A stretch of DNA of 64,000 bases. Source: Camarhynchus parvulus. Taxonomy: Eukaryota > Chordata > Aves > Passeriformes > Thraupidae. Position numbers and translations under genes: made by a program. This document shows, piece after piece, positions 35,804-47,700 of the stretch. The stretch's first letter is position 1; every line of letters begins with the position of its first letter. Location: contig NC_044590.1 in NCBI RefSeq assembly GCF_901933205.1, positions 7,951,501 to 8,015,500 on the forward strand, written 5' to 3'. Below the pieces are notes generated by a model, which was given only the letters and a program-made list of their open reading frames with translations, was not told the DNA's origin and did not search any database.

Positions 35804-38800
35804 CCAACCACTCATATTCTTTGTCTTCTGCCATTTCTACACTTCTCTTGCCCAGCTGCCTTTCCCCCACCTCTCTGCTCTTCTTTGCCTTCCTGGGGGT
35901 GATGTGGCAGTGAGGAAGGAGGCTGATGCAGGTGTACTGTGCCAATGATGGCAAGAAGACAATGGAAAGTGGAATTCCCAGAAAAACCCTGCAGAGATCC
36001 AAGGCTGTGAACATCAAAATCTGCTTACCCCAGCAAGGAGAAAAACCAAGAGAGCCTCAGTGCAGCAGCAGGGGTACCAGAGTCAGAGGCAGTTATTTAC
36101 CACTGCAGAGACTGCAGAAGAATGTGAGCCCTTTAAAGCCCCAGGCTGGCAGTAACCAGCATTCCTCCCATCTACACCCTGAGCTCCCCCTTCCCCACCT
36201 CACAAGGCACCAACCACAAACCATGTAATTAATCCTACAGAGATGTTCAGCTGCAGTGAGAAACGAAGCACATCCTGAGGCATCCCTACTGCTGGCACCA
36301 GGCCCCACGTTGCTGCTCTGCCTTGCCGCTCCTGTGTGTTTTGGAGACAGGCTTGCCTCCCCACAGCAAGCCCACTGGTGTTACAGACCTTGTTTGCTGG
36401 GCAGAGGACCAGAGGAGTGCAGGGGGCTCTGCAGGGACACTTTCTCCTTGCCCTCAGGATGTTTACGGTACTGAAATTTTAGCAGGAAGCCAAGCATCTG
36501 TTCTTCAAATAAAGAGGTTTCCCAGGGGGATGTGTGGGGAGGCAGAATCATCACACATGTAAACACCTGGTCTTGCAGGCAGGAACAGAGTTTGAGGAAG
36601 GAGTGCAGCACTTCTGAGACTCATTCAGCTCAGCTTCCGCTGCTTAATGAGTTCAAACACCATCAATATTCAGTGGCAGCCCTCCCTTGCCAGGGTGGCT
36701 GTGCTGGTGAGGGGCTGGCACAGACAGGGGAGCCCGGGCAGCACAAACACAGCCCTGAGCCCTCCCCAGAGCAGGGCTCATCCTCCTGTGCTGCTGCAGC
36801 ACTCGTGGCCCTGGCACTGCCCTGCTCCAGAGCTCTTCCAGGACATTCAGCCTTCACACATTTCCTCTGAGGAAAGAGGCAGAGCCAAACTGTGCCACAC
36901 AATGTTTGTCTGTGCTGAAAGCTACTTCCCTTGTCCCATAAAGCGGCCCCTGGCTTGGGGCTTGTCAGAAAATGCTCTGCACGAGCAGTGAGCTGCACCA
37001 CTCCTCTCAGCCACAGGGACCACAGTGTGGCACCAAGAGACCTCCTAAAGGCAGGAGACAAAGCTCTGTGCCTGCACACACGGCTGGGGGCTCCCAGAGT
37101 TTCCCACCCCAAGCCCACTGCCTCAGTCCAAGCCTCACACAACTTCAGCAGCACCAAGAGGCCTTGGCTACCTCTGGCCAAGGCACTGCAAAGCCACCCA
37201 GGGCTATTTCCAGAGGCAAACAGGATCTACTGGCACTCCCAGCTTCCAATACCAACCTGTCCATGCCTCCATCCTCCCTCCTCAGTAGACTCCAGTTTTC
37301 TCCATGCCTACAGTCTGTACTTCAACACTCACTACAGGATACTGTGCATTCACATTTATTTTGTGCCATTGCTGCAGCACTCCTGGCTCCCTCCTCCAAG
37401 TCCTTCCTCTTTGTGTCTTTTTCCATTTCCAGCATTTTCAATGCACAGTAGGATTTTTTCCTTATATGAGAGGGTGGGCAAAGGTTCATTCTCCTTTCAT
37501 TAAATATTAGTGCCCATTCAAGCACGATGGACAGTGTTCAGCAGAGCGGTGGTGCTGCTTTAACACTCTGCTGCACTGCCCTAGACCAGCACAGTCCCAC
37601 CCCACCCCTCCCAAGCTTGCCCACAACTCTGCCATGTTCCAGGAGCTCCAAGACAGAGCTGGAGTTCAAGGGCATCACCTCTGTCTTAAAAAGGAAACAA
37701 GGCTGGAAGCAACAGACTACATGGTTCTACAGGTCACAAGCACAATTGGATTTCATCTTCAAGCACCATATCTGGTGCAAATTCTGGCCTGAAAATGAAA
37801 TTGCCTTTACCTTGGATTTACAGGGACATGAAATCTCAGTCTGGGAGTTACACAGCAGAAGGATTCCCAAGGTTCAGTTGTAGGAGAGTGGAAAGTGAAG
37901 TGAAGGAGCAGCTGTGATACTGTTGAACCCAGTTCATGTGCAGGAAGTGCCGCTGCCCCACATCAAGCACAGAGTGTTTGGGGCCTGGGGCTCACAGCTA
38001 TTGGCAGGGCAAACAGGGTGAATCCTGCTGGAAGCATCCCCAGTTATTGGAAAGTACAGCTAGGGCCAGAGCAAGTCATTCTCAGCTCCAGACATTCTCC
38101 TTGATGCACAGAATCCCTTGGTCTGCCAGCCTGTGTGGACGTGCTGGTTCAGCAGCTTTACATGAGGAAGCTGCACCACCTGCTGTCTGCTGTGAAGCCA
38201 GTTACCAGAACGTGATCAAAGATGATCACTAATAACCAAAGTTTTCTTCAGAACCTGCTTTTTACAGGACATGCTCTTGATTAAAGCCATCAAGAAAACT
38301 TCATATCTGAAAACTAAGAAGCAAGATCAACAGAGGGACTGTTTAGTCAAAATGGCTCAGGCTCCCAAACAGAATATGAGAAGTTCACTTTAATACCCAG
38401 CTCCTGCCAGGAGAAAGACTGTACTGTTATCCCTTTGGGAAACTCTGTCAAGTTATTTCTACTCTAAAAACTACAAAAGCCAGCACTGAACAAAACTTTG
38501 AAAGATTTGGAAATTCTGCCATGCAAAAAACCAGCCACCTGCCCAACACCACTCGAGGCTTAGCAGCAAGGAAAATGACATCTCAAATCCTGCTATTCCT
38601 TCTTCCTGGACTGCAGCACTACCTGATCCAATCAAATGGGGCAAAGAGATAAGATTCTTTCAAAAAGCCACAATGCTAAAAGTTCTCTTAGGATATGGTG
38701 CATTAAGACAGAGCAGTCAGTAAATCCTCTTGGCTGGCATAAATATGAGAGGCTGCAGAACATCTCCCTAATTCTAGAGATCAGTGATAGCTGGGCAAGT

Positions 38801-38920
38801 GTTTTGTGTGCCAGGCCTTATGGACCTGCAGTAGCAAGGTCAGTGGAGGACTAAAAGGAAAGGAGCTGAGAAGACAAATGACCTCTGCTTGATGAAGCAC
38901 AGGTACAGAATGTACAGACA
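35804..38920. other. Non-coding stretch downstream of SLC35C2
   Basis: This lies between the CR1 copy and the inferred SLC35C2 3' end. I see overlapping frames up to about 190 codons near 36.9-37.5 kb, but they conflict across strands and have no domain features. From about 38200 rightward the base composition becomes AT-richer, similar to the gene-bearing part of the window. Confidence 0.45.
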
Positions 38921-38925
38921 AAAGC

Positions 38926-39695
38926 AAATCAGAAAAAGAGTTTATTTAAAAAACAAAAAATCTCCCCCTCAAAACCACACATACTTTCTGATAAGCTTAT
39001 TGCTCAAGTTAGGTCTCCTATGACACTGCTCATTCTCCTCTTGGCCTGTAGCACCAGAAGTACTCTTGCATCTCTGTCGTCACTCCAATCTGCATCACCT
39101 GGAAATGTTCATCATTTTCAACTGGTCCCAAATACCAGCATTTAATTCTCTCTCTACTATGCACACAGAACATGGAGGTCCCCAGGCACAAAAGGTCCTT
39201 GCTGGGACAACTCCAGGGATTTATTCAGTCATGTGATCCCACCAGGATGGGAGTTCCTAATTTGCAGAAACACAAAAAAAAAGGGAAGGTGCATCTACCT
39301 TCTCCTTTGAAGTCAAAACCTAAACAGCAGTAAAATGATCCCAGAACCACTCAGCCTGCAGTCCAGACACGTCCATGTTCATTCTACAGCTCATGGTCTA
39401 CATTCTCAGTAAACAGCCTTCAGGATCCCCTGATGGACTTTTTACAGCTTTTCCCTGTCTCACCTCACCATTCTACACCCACTGAATCAGGGCTTGTCTT
39501 CCAAGTTCCTGTGAAAGGGATGTTGGCTTTTCTTGCGCAGCATCTACAGATCCACACTGTAGCAGAACAGCAGAATTCTCTCACCAGGCCCTGGCTCTGC
39601 TTTGGGTGGCCACAGAGACTTTTGGATCTTCCTCCTGGATAGCTGTCAGGCAGTTAGGTAAGAACAGAGCAGGTGGCTTTGTGCTTCATGTTCAG
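38926..39695 (-). other. Probable SLC35C2 3' UTR with polyadenylation signals
   Basis: Below the stop codon (minus-strand sense) there is no further open frame matching the family. Reverse-complement AATAAA signals lie at 38941-38946 and 39220-39225. Use of the first would give a 3' UTR of about 770 nt, and of the second about 490 nt. The exact cleavage sites are inferred and need transcript data. Confidence 0.6.
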
Positions 39696-42600
39696 TCAGT
39701 GCTGCTGTGGGGTTTCAACAACCTCCTCCTCTTCCTCAGCCTGCTCGGAGTGGAGCAGCAGCAGCTGCAGGTCAGGGTCAGAGCTGGCCTCTTTGTGTGG
39801 CTCCAGTGCTTTGTCACCTGCATGCAGACACCCCATTTAGTGACAAACTTGCTGGATTCCCCCTAAACCTGGTGCTGCCAAGGAGCTGGAACCAGACACA
39901 GCTCCTAGTGAAGCAATGAGAAAGCCTACAGAGAAAGAGAAAGGGATTTAAAACAATCACCTTTGGAATTCATGGCTTTGAGAACAACATGGAGGGAGAT
40001 TCCCAACAGGCAGACAGCAAAGCCCAGCCAGTTCAAGAGACTGAGGCGGTCTCCCAGTAAATGTGTGGCCAGGAATAAAATGCAGATTTCCTGTGGAAAC
40101 AAAAAAAACATGACAAGTGGCAGGGCAGGACCTGAGGAGATATGCATGATACATTTTTCAGCTGAAGCCTAGATCAAGATGTCAGGCTGCTAAATTTCTA
40201 TCAGCACATTCTTTCATGCGCGCAGAGTTCTAAAAACAGTTTCTAGAAACAAACAACCTGTCAAACCAGGATGTGGGATTTTAAGTCATCTGACTGCATA
40301 GCTCAGTTACAGAGGAATCCTTCAACTTCTGGATCAGAGAGATTTCATATAGCACAGTTCAGCTCAAAAGTATGTGTGCTGCACTCCTCTGGGGAGGATG
40401 TGCCAAACTAGGCTACAGAGAGAGCTCAAACCAGTGGTTTGGTCATATGCAGGTCTGATGCAAGAGCTTGCCCTCCTCTCTTCCACACCATCTGCTGTTC
40501 ATGAGGGCAATGTGTTTTAGTCTATCCCACATTCCAACAAACTTTGATCATTCATGGTATTTTTTATAGATCAGCCACTAGTCTCTGGCCCTTTGCTGTC
40601 AGGGACCAAAAGACTTCACTGCAGAGACTGCAAGGCAAAGCATCAAGCTCCTGTGCAAGGAGGACAAAAATAACAAGCAATAACTTCTAAGGATCTAAGC
40701 AAGCTCCAGCACATAAAGCCCAATAGGGATGACTCAGTACTTGCCTTCTAGTATGAGCACAGGAACCATGCCTTACCTTAAAAATGCCAGCAATGGAAAG
40801 GGTGAGGCTAGATGTTCTGGAAACCAAGAGGAACTCAGAAAAGCCTAGACCAAAGGCAAGAATTCCACCCAAGAACAGCTTCCCTACCAGAGAGAACAGC
40901 ATTCCTGCTTCATGGAAATGGAAGAGCTTCTCTGATATGGACAAAGGAAGGCCTAGGAAGAAGACAATGAGTAGCAGAATACCATTCCCAGCTCCCAGGA
41001 TTCCTCTTAATAAGACTGATGGGGTGGGCTGCTCACATTCCAGTATGAGGAGGATGTGGAGCCAGTTCTTCACAGCCCTTACGTCCACAAGTGTGGCAGG
41101 CTACTACTTCTATGCACTCTTTTAACATTCTGCCAGCATAAGATAAATCCAGGTCTCTAACTACCTTGCAGAGTTGATAGTTGTTCACTTATCTAAGTGA
41201 ATTATCTCCAACAACAAACTGCTAAGCAATCTCCCACCACTCTATAAAGCTCTCCCTGCTTTCTCTAATGAACTCACGCACCCTCAAACACCGCAAAGAG
41301 TGGGAGGAGCCCCAGGAACATGAGCGGCTGCAGGTGAAACATGATATCAATGGGATTCTGGAGCCCTGAAAGAGGAGAATCAATAACAGAGCAGGCAGCA
41401 ACAAGCCAGGGAATAACACAGGTCCCAGAGCATTTATTAGCACCATTCCTAGACATACACCTTATTTGTGATGCCCACACCTGTGCTCCTGCAGACACCC
41501 AGCCACCTTCGTTACCCACCAACAGATATCCCATGCTCAAGGTTTCAAACACCTTCCATCAGATGTTTAGTTTCTGCAGCAAGGGCAATCACCTCTCCTT
41601 ATTCCCCTCCCTGTCACCAGCACCACCACCCCCTCCTGGCATCCCACATACCCAGTTCAGCCTTCTGCATCAGGATCTGTGTGAGAGTCCAGCGAATGCC
41701 CCCCAGGAAAGAGGCACAGAGCACCAGCACAAAGCCCTGTGCGTTGAACTGTGTGGACTTGTAGGTGAACATGAACAGTCCCCCAGCAATGAGCAGAACC
41801 ACCAGCAGCAACGTCACCCTCTGCAGGAGAGCAAACACAACAGAGACAGGCACCTCCTTCCTTCCAGATTCACCCACATAACTGCAGCATTCCTCTGCTC
41901 ACATGTTTCTTGTGCATGCACTGCCTGTTTCCCTGGGTCTGACCTCCCTCCCTACAGCTTTGTGTGGGACTCTTACCATTTCCTCCAGCTTGAAGAGCAG
42001 TGAAAAAAGCAGGATGAAGAGAATGGCAGAGGATTTGGTCATCGTGTAGCTGTAAGGACCAAAATACACTGTCAGACTCCTTCAGTGTAGTTCTTCCCAT
42101 CAAAGTACTATTAGGAACATCACTCATTTCTACACTGCTACCAGCAAGCAATCACAGACCCTGCATGCTGATCCCACTAACCAAACACCTGTCCAAGAAA
42201 CTCCCCCTGGCAAAGCACTCTCCAAAGCCCACCAGAGGCTCCCAGGGAACGTGGGGTTTGTACTCACAGGGAGACAGTGACATACAGGAAGCTCCAGTTA
42301 CTCAGCCCAATATCCAAGGAAGTTGACAGAGCTAAAGAATTAATGAAAAAGTCCTGAAATTAACCGAACCCTGTGACATGAAACAAACCCACCACAAAAC
42401 CCTGCTTCATGGCCACAGATAGCAGAGCAGACCCAGGGGAAAAAAATAAGCTTTCCTCAAGTTAGTTCTTCAGAACCAACATAACTCAGATATTCTGAGC
42501 TCTTCATGTTTCTGTCCTGTTCCTTGTGACTCAAGTTGGGCTCAGCATTGCACTCGCTCAACATGCATTACAAAAAAGCCAGAAATAACTTTTGCCCTCC

Positions 42601-44307
42601 GTGTGACTGAAAGTGATTGCAGATTTGCATAAAGTCTTTCTTGACTGTATCAGAACATGGTAACTTGTAAGTCTGATGGCCACTGCAAGAGGCCTGAAAA
42701 AGCAACAATTATCTGCACAGAGCCTTAACCCTGGTGCAGCTTTTGGTACAGTCTATTCTCCCTTCTGTGTAAGCTTCCTACTACAGGAAACAGTGTTACT
42801 GATCCAAGGGTAGGCCATGCTGAAAGGTCAAATTGCTGCAGATGTGGAGAAAGCTTTTTTCAAGAAACCATGGGGCATGTTACGTAAGGTACTGCAAACC
42901 TTGCCAGAGATCACAGACCAGATGCTGTTCTGTGGGAGCCAATACAACACAGCCAAAGAACTGCAGAAGTAGTTACAGTTCTGTGCTCCAAGTAGGAGCT
43001 TCACTCCTTGGTCTCAGATAGTTCTGTGTGCCATGAATGATGAATTCTCTACCAAGCTCCACCCTGAGAAAGATGCAACACATGGCTTGATACCAGCGTT
43101 AAAAAGAAAATGTTACTTGCAGACACAACTCATCAAGGCACTGCAGAAGGTTCTCTGTGCCAGTGACTCCTTCAGAAAGATTCATTCTGCGTGGCCTCTC
43201 CCTATCCTTATACATCTCTGTAATGAGCAATGAAGGTGGCATGTCTCAGGCTGAACCTTTAGGTAGCATCTACACCTGCCCTACACCTGGTAAGGAAACA
43301 CAGGGCTTGGAGCAATGGCTGGACCCCACAGCTCACCTTGTCCCAGGGAATTGGCCCCAATCACCCTAGGCAAAGGGCAAAGGGCTCTGGAAGCAGCCAG
43401 AGTGCCACAGGCACCTCTGAGCAGCCTCCTAGAGTCACAGAATATGCTGAGTTGGCAGGGACCCACCAGGATCATTGAGTCCAACTCCTGGCCCTGCACA
43501 GGACACCCCAAGAATCTCACCCTGTGCTTGAGAGTGTTGTCCAAATACTTCTTGGACTCATTCAGCCTTGGTGCCATGACCATCACCCTGGGGAGCATGT
43601 TCCAGTGCTCAACCACTTCTGAGTGAAAACATTTCCCTAATATCCAACCTAAACCTCCCCTGATTCACCTTAATATGTTTTCTTGTATCCTGTCACTGGT
43701 TATGAGAGTGAAGAGGAGATCAGTGCCTGCCCCTCTGCTTCCTGTCGTGAGGATGCTGAAGATCACAATAAGGTCTCCCCTAAGTCTCCACTTCTCCATA
43801 CTGAACACACCAAGTGACCTCAGCCGCTCCTCACAAGGCTTCCCCTCCATCACCATCCTCGTGGCTCCTCTCTGGATGATCTCCAACATCTTTCATATAT
43901 TGTCGTGCCCCAAACCTGTGTCCCGCTCCCGCTCCGCCGCCCCTCTCCCGTGCCCGGCCGTACCTGCGGGGGCGGCCCGGCGGAGGCAGTCGGCCCAGGA
44001 CAGCGCTGCCCGCGGCCGCCCGGAGCGGCAGCGCTCCAGGGCGCGGGCGAGCGCCGCCAGAGCGAAGATGAGCAGCAGGTGCAGCAGCGTGACCAGCAGC
44101 GGGAACGGGAAGCTCTGCGGGACCGACAGCCGCTGTCACCGCCGCCGCCCTCCCGCCGCCGCCGCCCCGCACCGCCCCGCCACCCCGCACCTTCATCAGC
44201 CACTTGTTGTAGAAGGTGATGCCGATGGAGAAGCCGTAGTAGAGCAGCACCAGCGGCGCCGCCAGCGCCGCCCGCCCCAGGCCCGCGCCGCCCGCCCCCG
44301 CCGCCAT
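39696..44307 (-). CDS. SLC35C2: SLC35C2, solute carrier family 35 member C2 (complete, nine coding exons)
   Basis: Multi-pass membrane protein of the EamA/triose-phosphate-translocator superfamily. In mammals it resides in the early secretory pathway and promotes Notch fucosylation; its substrate is debated. Coding exons, 5' to 3' on the minus strand: 44191-44307, 43964-44114, 42268-42331, 41977-42049, 41652-41820, 41282-41365, 40777-40952, 39961-40090, 39696-39817. They sum to 1086 nt, or 361 residues plus stop, against about 365 in human. All introns are GT-AG and every phase closes. Family motifs seen include [16 protein letters not shown] (residues 21-36), [58 protein letters not shown], and [14 protein letters not shown]. 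The start fits because the codon opens the conserved N-terminus one residue shorter than human. The C-terminal tail keeps an acidic run (EEEEE) but ends VVETPQQH, shorter than the human tail. Intron 1 is only 76 bp. Confidence 0.97.
43431..43892 (-). mobile_element. CR1 LINE fragment in SLC35C2 intron 2
   Basis: The minus-oriented CR1 starts its 3' end at AGAGTCACAGAATATGC and continues with GAGTCCAACTCCTGGCCC, GAGTGTTGTCCAAATACTTC, CCTGGGGAGCATGTTCCAG and a region encoding a degraded terminal reverse-transcriptase segment (reverse complement of AGGAGCGGCTGAG, GGAGGATGGTGATGGAGG). Its upper end lies about 71 bp from the donor of SLC35C2 exon 2, so the intron side of the CpG island abuts the insertion. 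Confidence 0.93.
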
Positions 44308-44720
44308 GCGCCCGGCAGCGCCGTGGGAGCGAGGAGCGGGAGGGAGCGGGGATGGGCACGGGGGATGCGGTGACGGCGCCGCGGCGGCAGGGCACGGCAG
44401 GGCAGGGCAGGACGGGACGGGGGCCGCGATGCTGAGCGGGCCGTGGCGGCGGGGAAGCGGGCCCGGCGGTGACGTTGGCCGGCGGGGCGGGGGAACGAGC
44501 GGCGGTGGCGGAGCGGGGCGGGCGCGCAGCGGTGACGCTCCGCGCGGGGCGGAAAGAGGCGGAGGCGGCGGCGGCGGCCAGGAGCGCTACTGGTTATTAT
44601 TGGAACCGATACAAAAGGCGGCCGGCGCCGGGACCCCCGGGCCGAGCCCGCGGCACGGCAGCGAGCGGCGGCCCCGGCCGCACGGGCCGGCAGGCCCGGG
44701 GCCCTCAGCCGTAGTGGTAC
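43900..44720 (-). promoter_or_regulatory. CpG island covering SLC35C2 promoter and first two exons
   Basis: The GC- and CpG-rich block includes coding exons 1-2 of SLC35C2, the 397 bp upstream of its start codon, and the last bases of ELMO2. It contains GGGCGG-type SP1-like boxes and no TATA box. It is the only plausible SLC35C2 promoter, and transcription should begin between about 44310 and 44600. The ELMO2 3' end falls in the same block. Confidence 0.75.
44590..44704 (-). terminator. Candidate ELMO2 3' end with a non-canonical poly(A) signal
   Basis: Immediately after the ELMO2 stop, the minus strand contains no AATAAA before the SLC35C2 start. The only related motif is AATAATAAC at about 44594-44602 (minus sense), a variant signal, giving a 3' UTR of roughly 120 nt. 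Alternatively the ELMO2 transcript continues into SLC35C2 exon 1 and uses a later site. The sequence alone cannot decide. Confidence 0.3.
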
Positions 44721-47700
44721 ACGAAGTCGTAGCTGCTCGGCTCCTTGGGGATCGGCGGCGGCGCTTCGGGGATCTGGATGTTCTCCAAGTCCAGGAGCCT
44801 CAGCTTCATCTCCATGCTCAGCAGCGTGTCCAGGTCGCTCTTGGTCAGCTCACTGGACATGTCCTTCCCCAAGAGGGCGTTAAGCCCATCAATCCAGATA
44901 CAGTACTGTGGAAAAGAAGGGGTCATTCACGACTCCAGGCATAAATGATACCTTATGTCGAATCTTTCTGTCCATGCAAAAATTACAGAACTTTAAGACA
45001 GGAAACACTGGAGTGAGTTAATATGTAGGGAAAAAAATCCCACCCCCAGCTCTAAAACAGAGCCCACAGAGATTTCCAATGGAAGTTAAAAGCCTAGAGG
45101 AAAGTGTGAGCCCATAGCTGTACTAGAAGGACAAGAGTTTCTACTGTGGGACAACAAATGAAAAAAGTAAACCCATTCTAGGCATCATAGGAGGAAAAAA
45201 GTAGCAGTCCAGACTAGGGGGAACTAGTGTGGGATTTTTTTTTTCTTTTTAAAGAATTTTTTCATCCCTTTGTTTTCCCCATAACTACAGGAAAACAAAG
45301 ATGGTTCATATAAAGCATCAGCAGCATATTCTAGGAATGAACCTGGTAGGAGACAGCCTGCTTGAGTCTCTAATGAGAAGCAACTGATCCTTCTTAATCT
45401 CTGAAGTTAATTGCTATATATTCTACTGCTTAACCACTACGTTTCTTACCTCATATTTATTAGGTGCAATGAAGTTCAACGTCTCATCTGGATCGTATAA
45501 TATGGAGAAGGCCAATTCTAACACTTCCTAAATGGAAAAGAATGTTTCACTCACCAGCTGAACAGAACATTACAGCACCTTCTGCCTGCCACCCCGAGAG
45601 AGCTGCCTTGCTGCAGCTCAGTACACTTTCTCACACTGGTATTGTGAGCAATTCTGAAGAGATTACAGCACAATCATGCTTACAGCCCCTTGCAGTCACA
45701 AAAGAACACTAGGAAAGGGCTCAGACAGGAGATGGGGTTTGTACACAACACACTTGCAGTGGGGGAGATCATTCACTCTTGTTGCTTGCTTTCAATCTCA
45801 AACACTACAGCATTAGATACTAATGACAATGAAAAGGGAGCACTTGCCTTATTCTGTTTCAGTGCACTTTTCTCCTTCATGTGTGGACAATCCTTCCCTG
45901 TGACAATGGCTTTGATGTCTGCAACTGGAACTAACAGTGAAAAAGTAAAACTTCCAAACAAACAATCCTAACCAGGAAAATAGAGAACTTCGTTTTGTCT
46001 TTGCAACTGAAAACTGTTTGGTTTTTTAGCTTATTAGTGCAGTTTTCCAAAACACATTACCAGTAAGACATCCCTGCAGCTGGCTTTTAAAACAGTAATT
46101 CCAAGATTTGAAGAATTTGGGCAAGGACCAAAAGTTGGTATCTCCTTAGTCAGGGCTTCAGCCTGGTGTCTTTCATCTTTAGCTAGGATTATATTCAGCC
46201 TCTAGACAGCAGAGCACAGAAGAGTGCACAGCCTGTAATCAGGACTTACTTTTTTCTTGTAAAGATTCAAAGGTCACTTCCCCCTGGGCATTATCTTCCA
46301 GGTCTCCATAGTGTAGCACCTTGTGATTCAGAGCCAGGCGACAATACCAGAATCTTTCTGGAACACACACCAAGGGTAAGCTGAGCAAGATCATTCACAT
46401 AAGGTCTCACAGCCACTATGTTACAGCCTCTCCACCCAATCCATCTGCTTGCCCAGCCCCTCAGCACAGCTTCTTATTAATGAGGAGATGGCTGTATTCT
46501 TAGAAATGCACATTTGTGCCATCCCAAACTACTGGCTGATATGGACAGCCAAGTAACCAGCTTTTCTTTCTGGCAACATGCCTCCTGACAGATTAATTAA
46601 TTAGATCTTTTTTGCTACAGTTCTTCACATGACAAAATACAGTAGACACTGTCCCCTTACCTTGTCTTCTGCGATTTCCAATTTTCCTGAAGCTACTTCC
46701 CTCACAAAGCCTGTTCAGGCGCTGCTGCTTTATCAGCTCCAAGATCTCAGGTTGGATTTTCTCTCTCAGCTCCCTGGCAATCAAATATGGAAGAGTAAGC
46801 AGAAAATGGAGATAACGGCAGGGATAGAAGGCAACAGTTTTTGTTAAGCACATACACAATAGGTGGAGACTGGAAGTCATCTTGGCTCATTCTCTCAGAC
46901 TGGCGTAGCCGCAGAATCTCAGAATAGCTCAGGCTGCGCAGTTTGCTCTTGAACTGGTCCAAGGAGTTTGGTTTAGAGGGCAGAGCCCTTGTGATCTGTT
47001 CCCTGACAACCTGCATAACCTAAAGAGGTGGGACAGGAAGAAAAACAAGTCATGTTCTTGTTGGCAGCAGAGTATCAAGGGACAGCTCAGTGGCAGCAAA
47101 GAACTAACATGGGATAACCAGGGCCAGGAGTATCAGGATACTCCTGACTTTGAAGATCCAGAAGAATCAAGAAGGACTTCAGGGCATTCCAAATAAAAGT
47201 CATCCTCCCTTACAGCCCATACCAATGCCCTGTCGCATCTTTTGCACCCTACTCCTTAACCAAATGTACAGGCTGAGTGAACATATGCTGATCTGCAAAA
47301 GATTTTACAGAAATATCTCTTCTCCACCCTGACCTTATTAAAATCTTCTGCTGTCGCCCTCATTTCTTTCCAGGTCTTGTTCAACAGCTGGATACAGATG
47401 GCAAACAGTTCCTCAAATGCACGGTCATGGGTGAAAAACATGGGGTGATAGTCATTCCTGCCTTCATTGGCTTCAGAAAGAAACAAACCACAGCCATGTG
47501 AGCATATTGGACACAAGGCACTAGGAGTAACTAAAGTCCACTACAGTGACAGACAACTGATGGTGTGCAATAGTATTTACTCCAAAAGATTAAGACAGTT
47601 CAATACTTTGTCACCCCATAGATAGTTTATTGACAACAGCAATTACCCCCATACTTCATGCAAACCTCTGACTCATGCCCTTTTCATCCTGGTCCCCCAA

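Noticed and set aside
43675..44373. 232-codon plus-strand frame opposite SLC35C2 exons 1-2
   Set aside because: It joins antisense CR1 sequence to antisense coding exons; it is a shadow frame.
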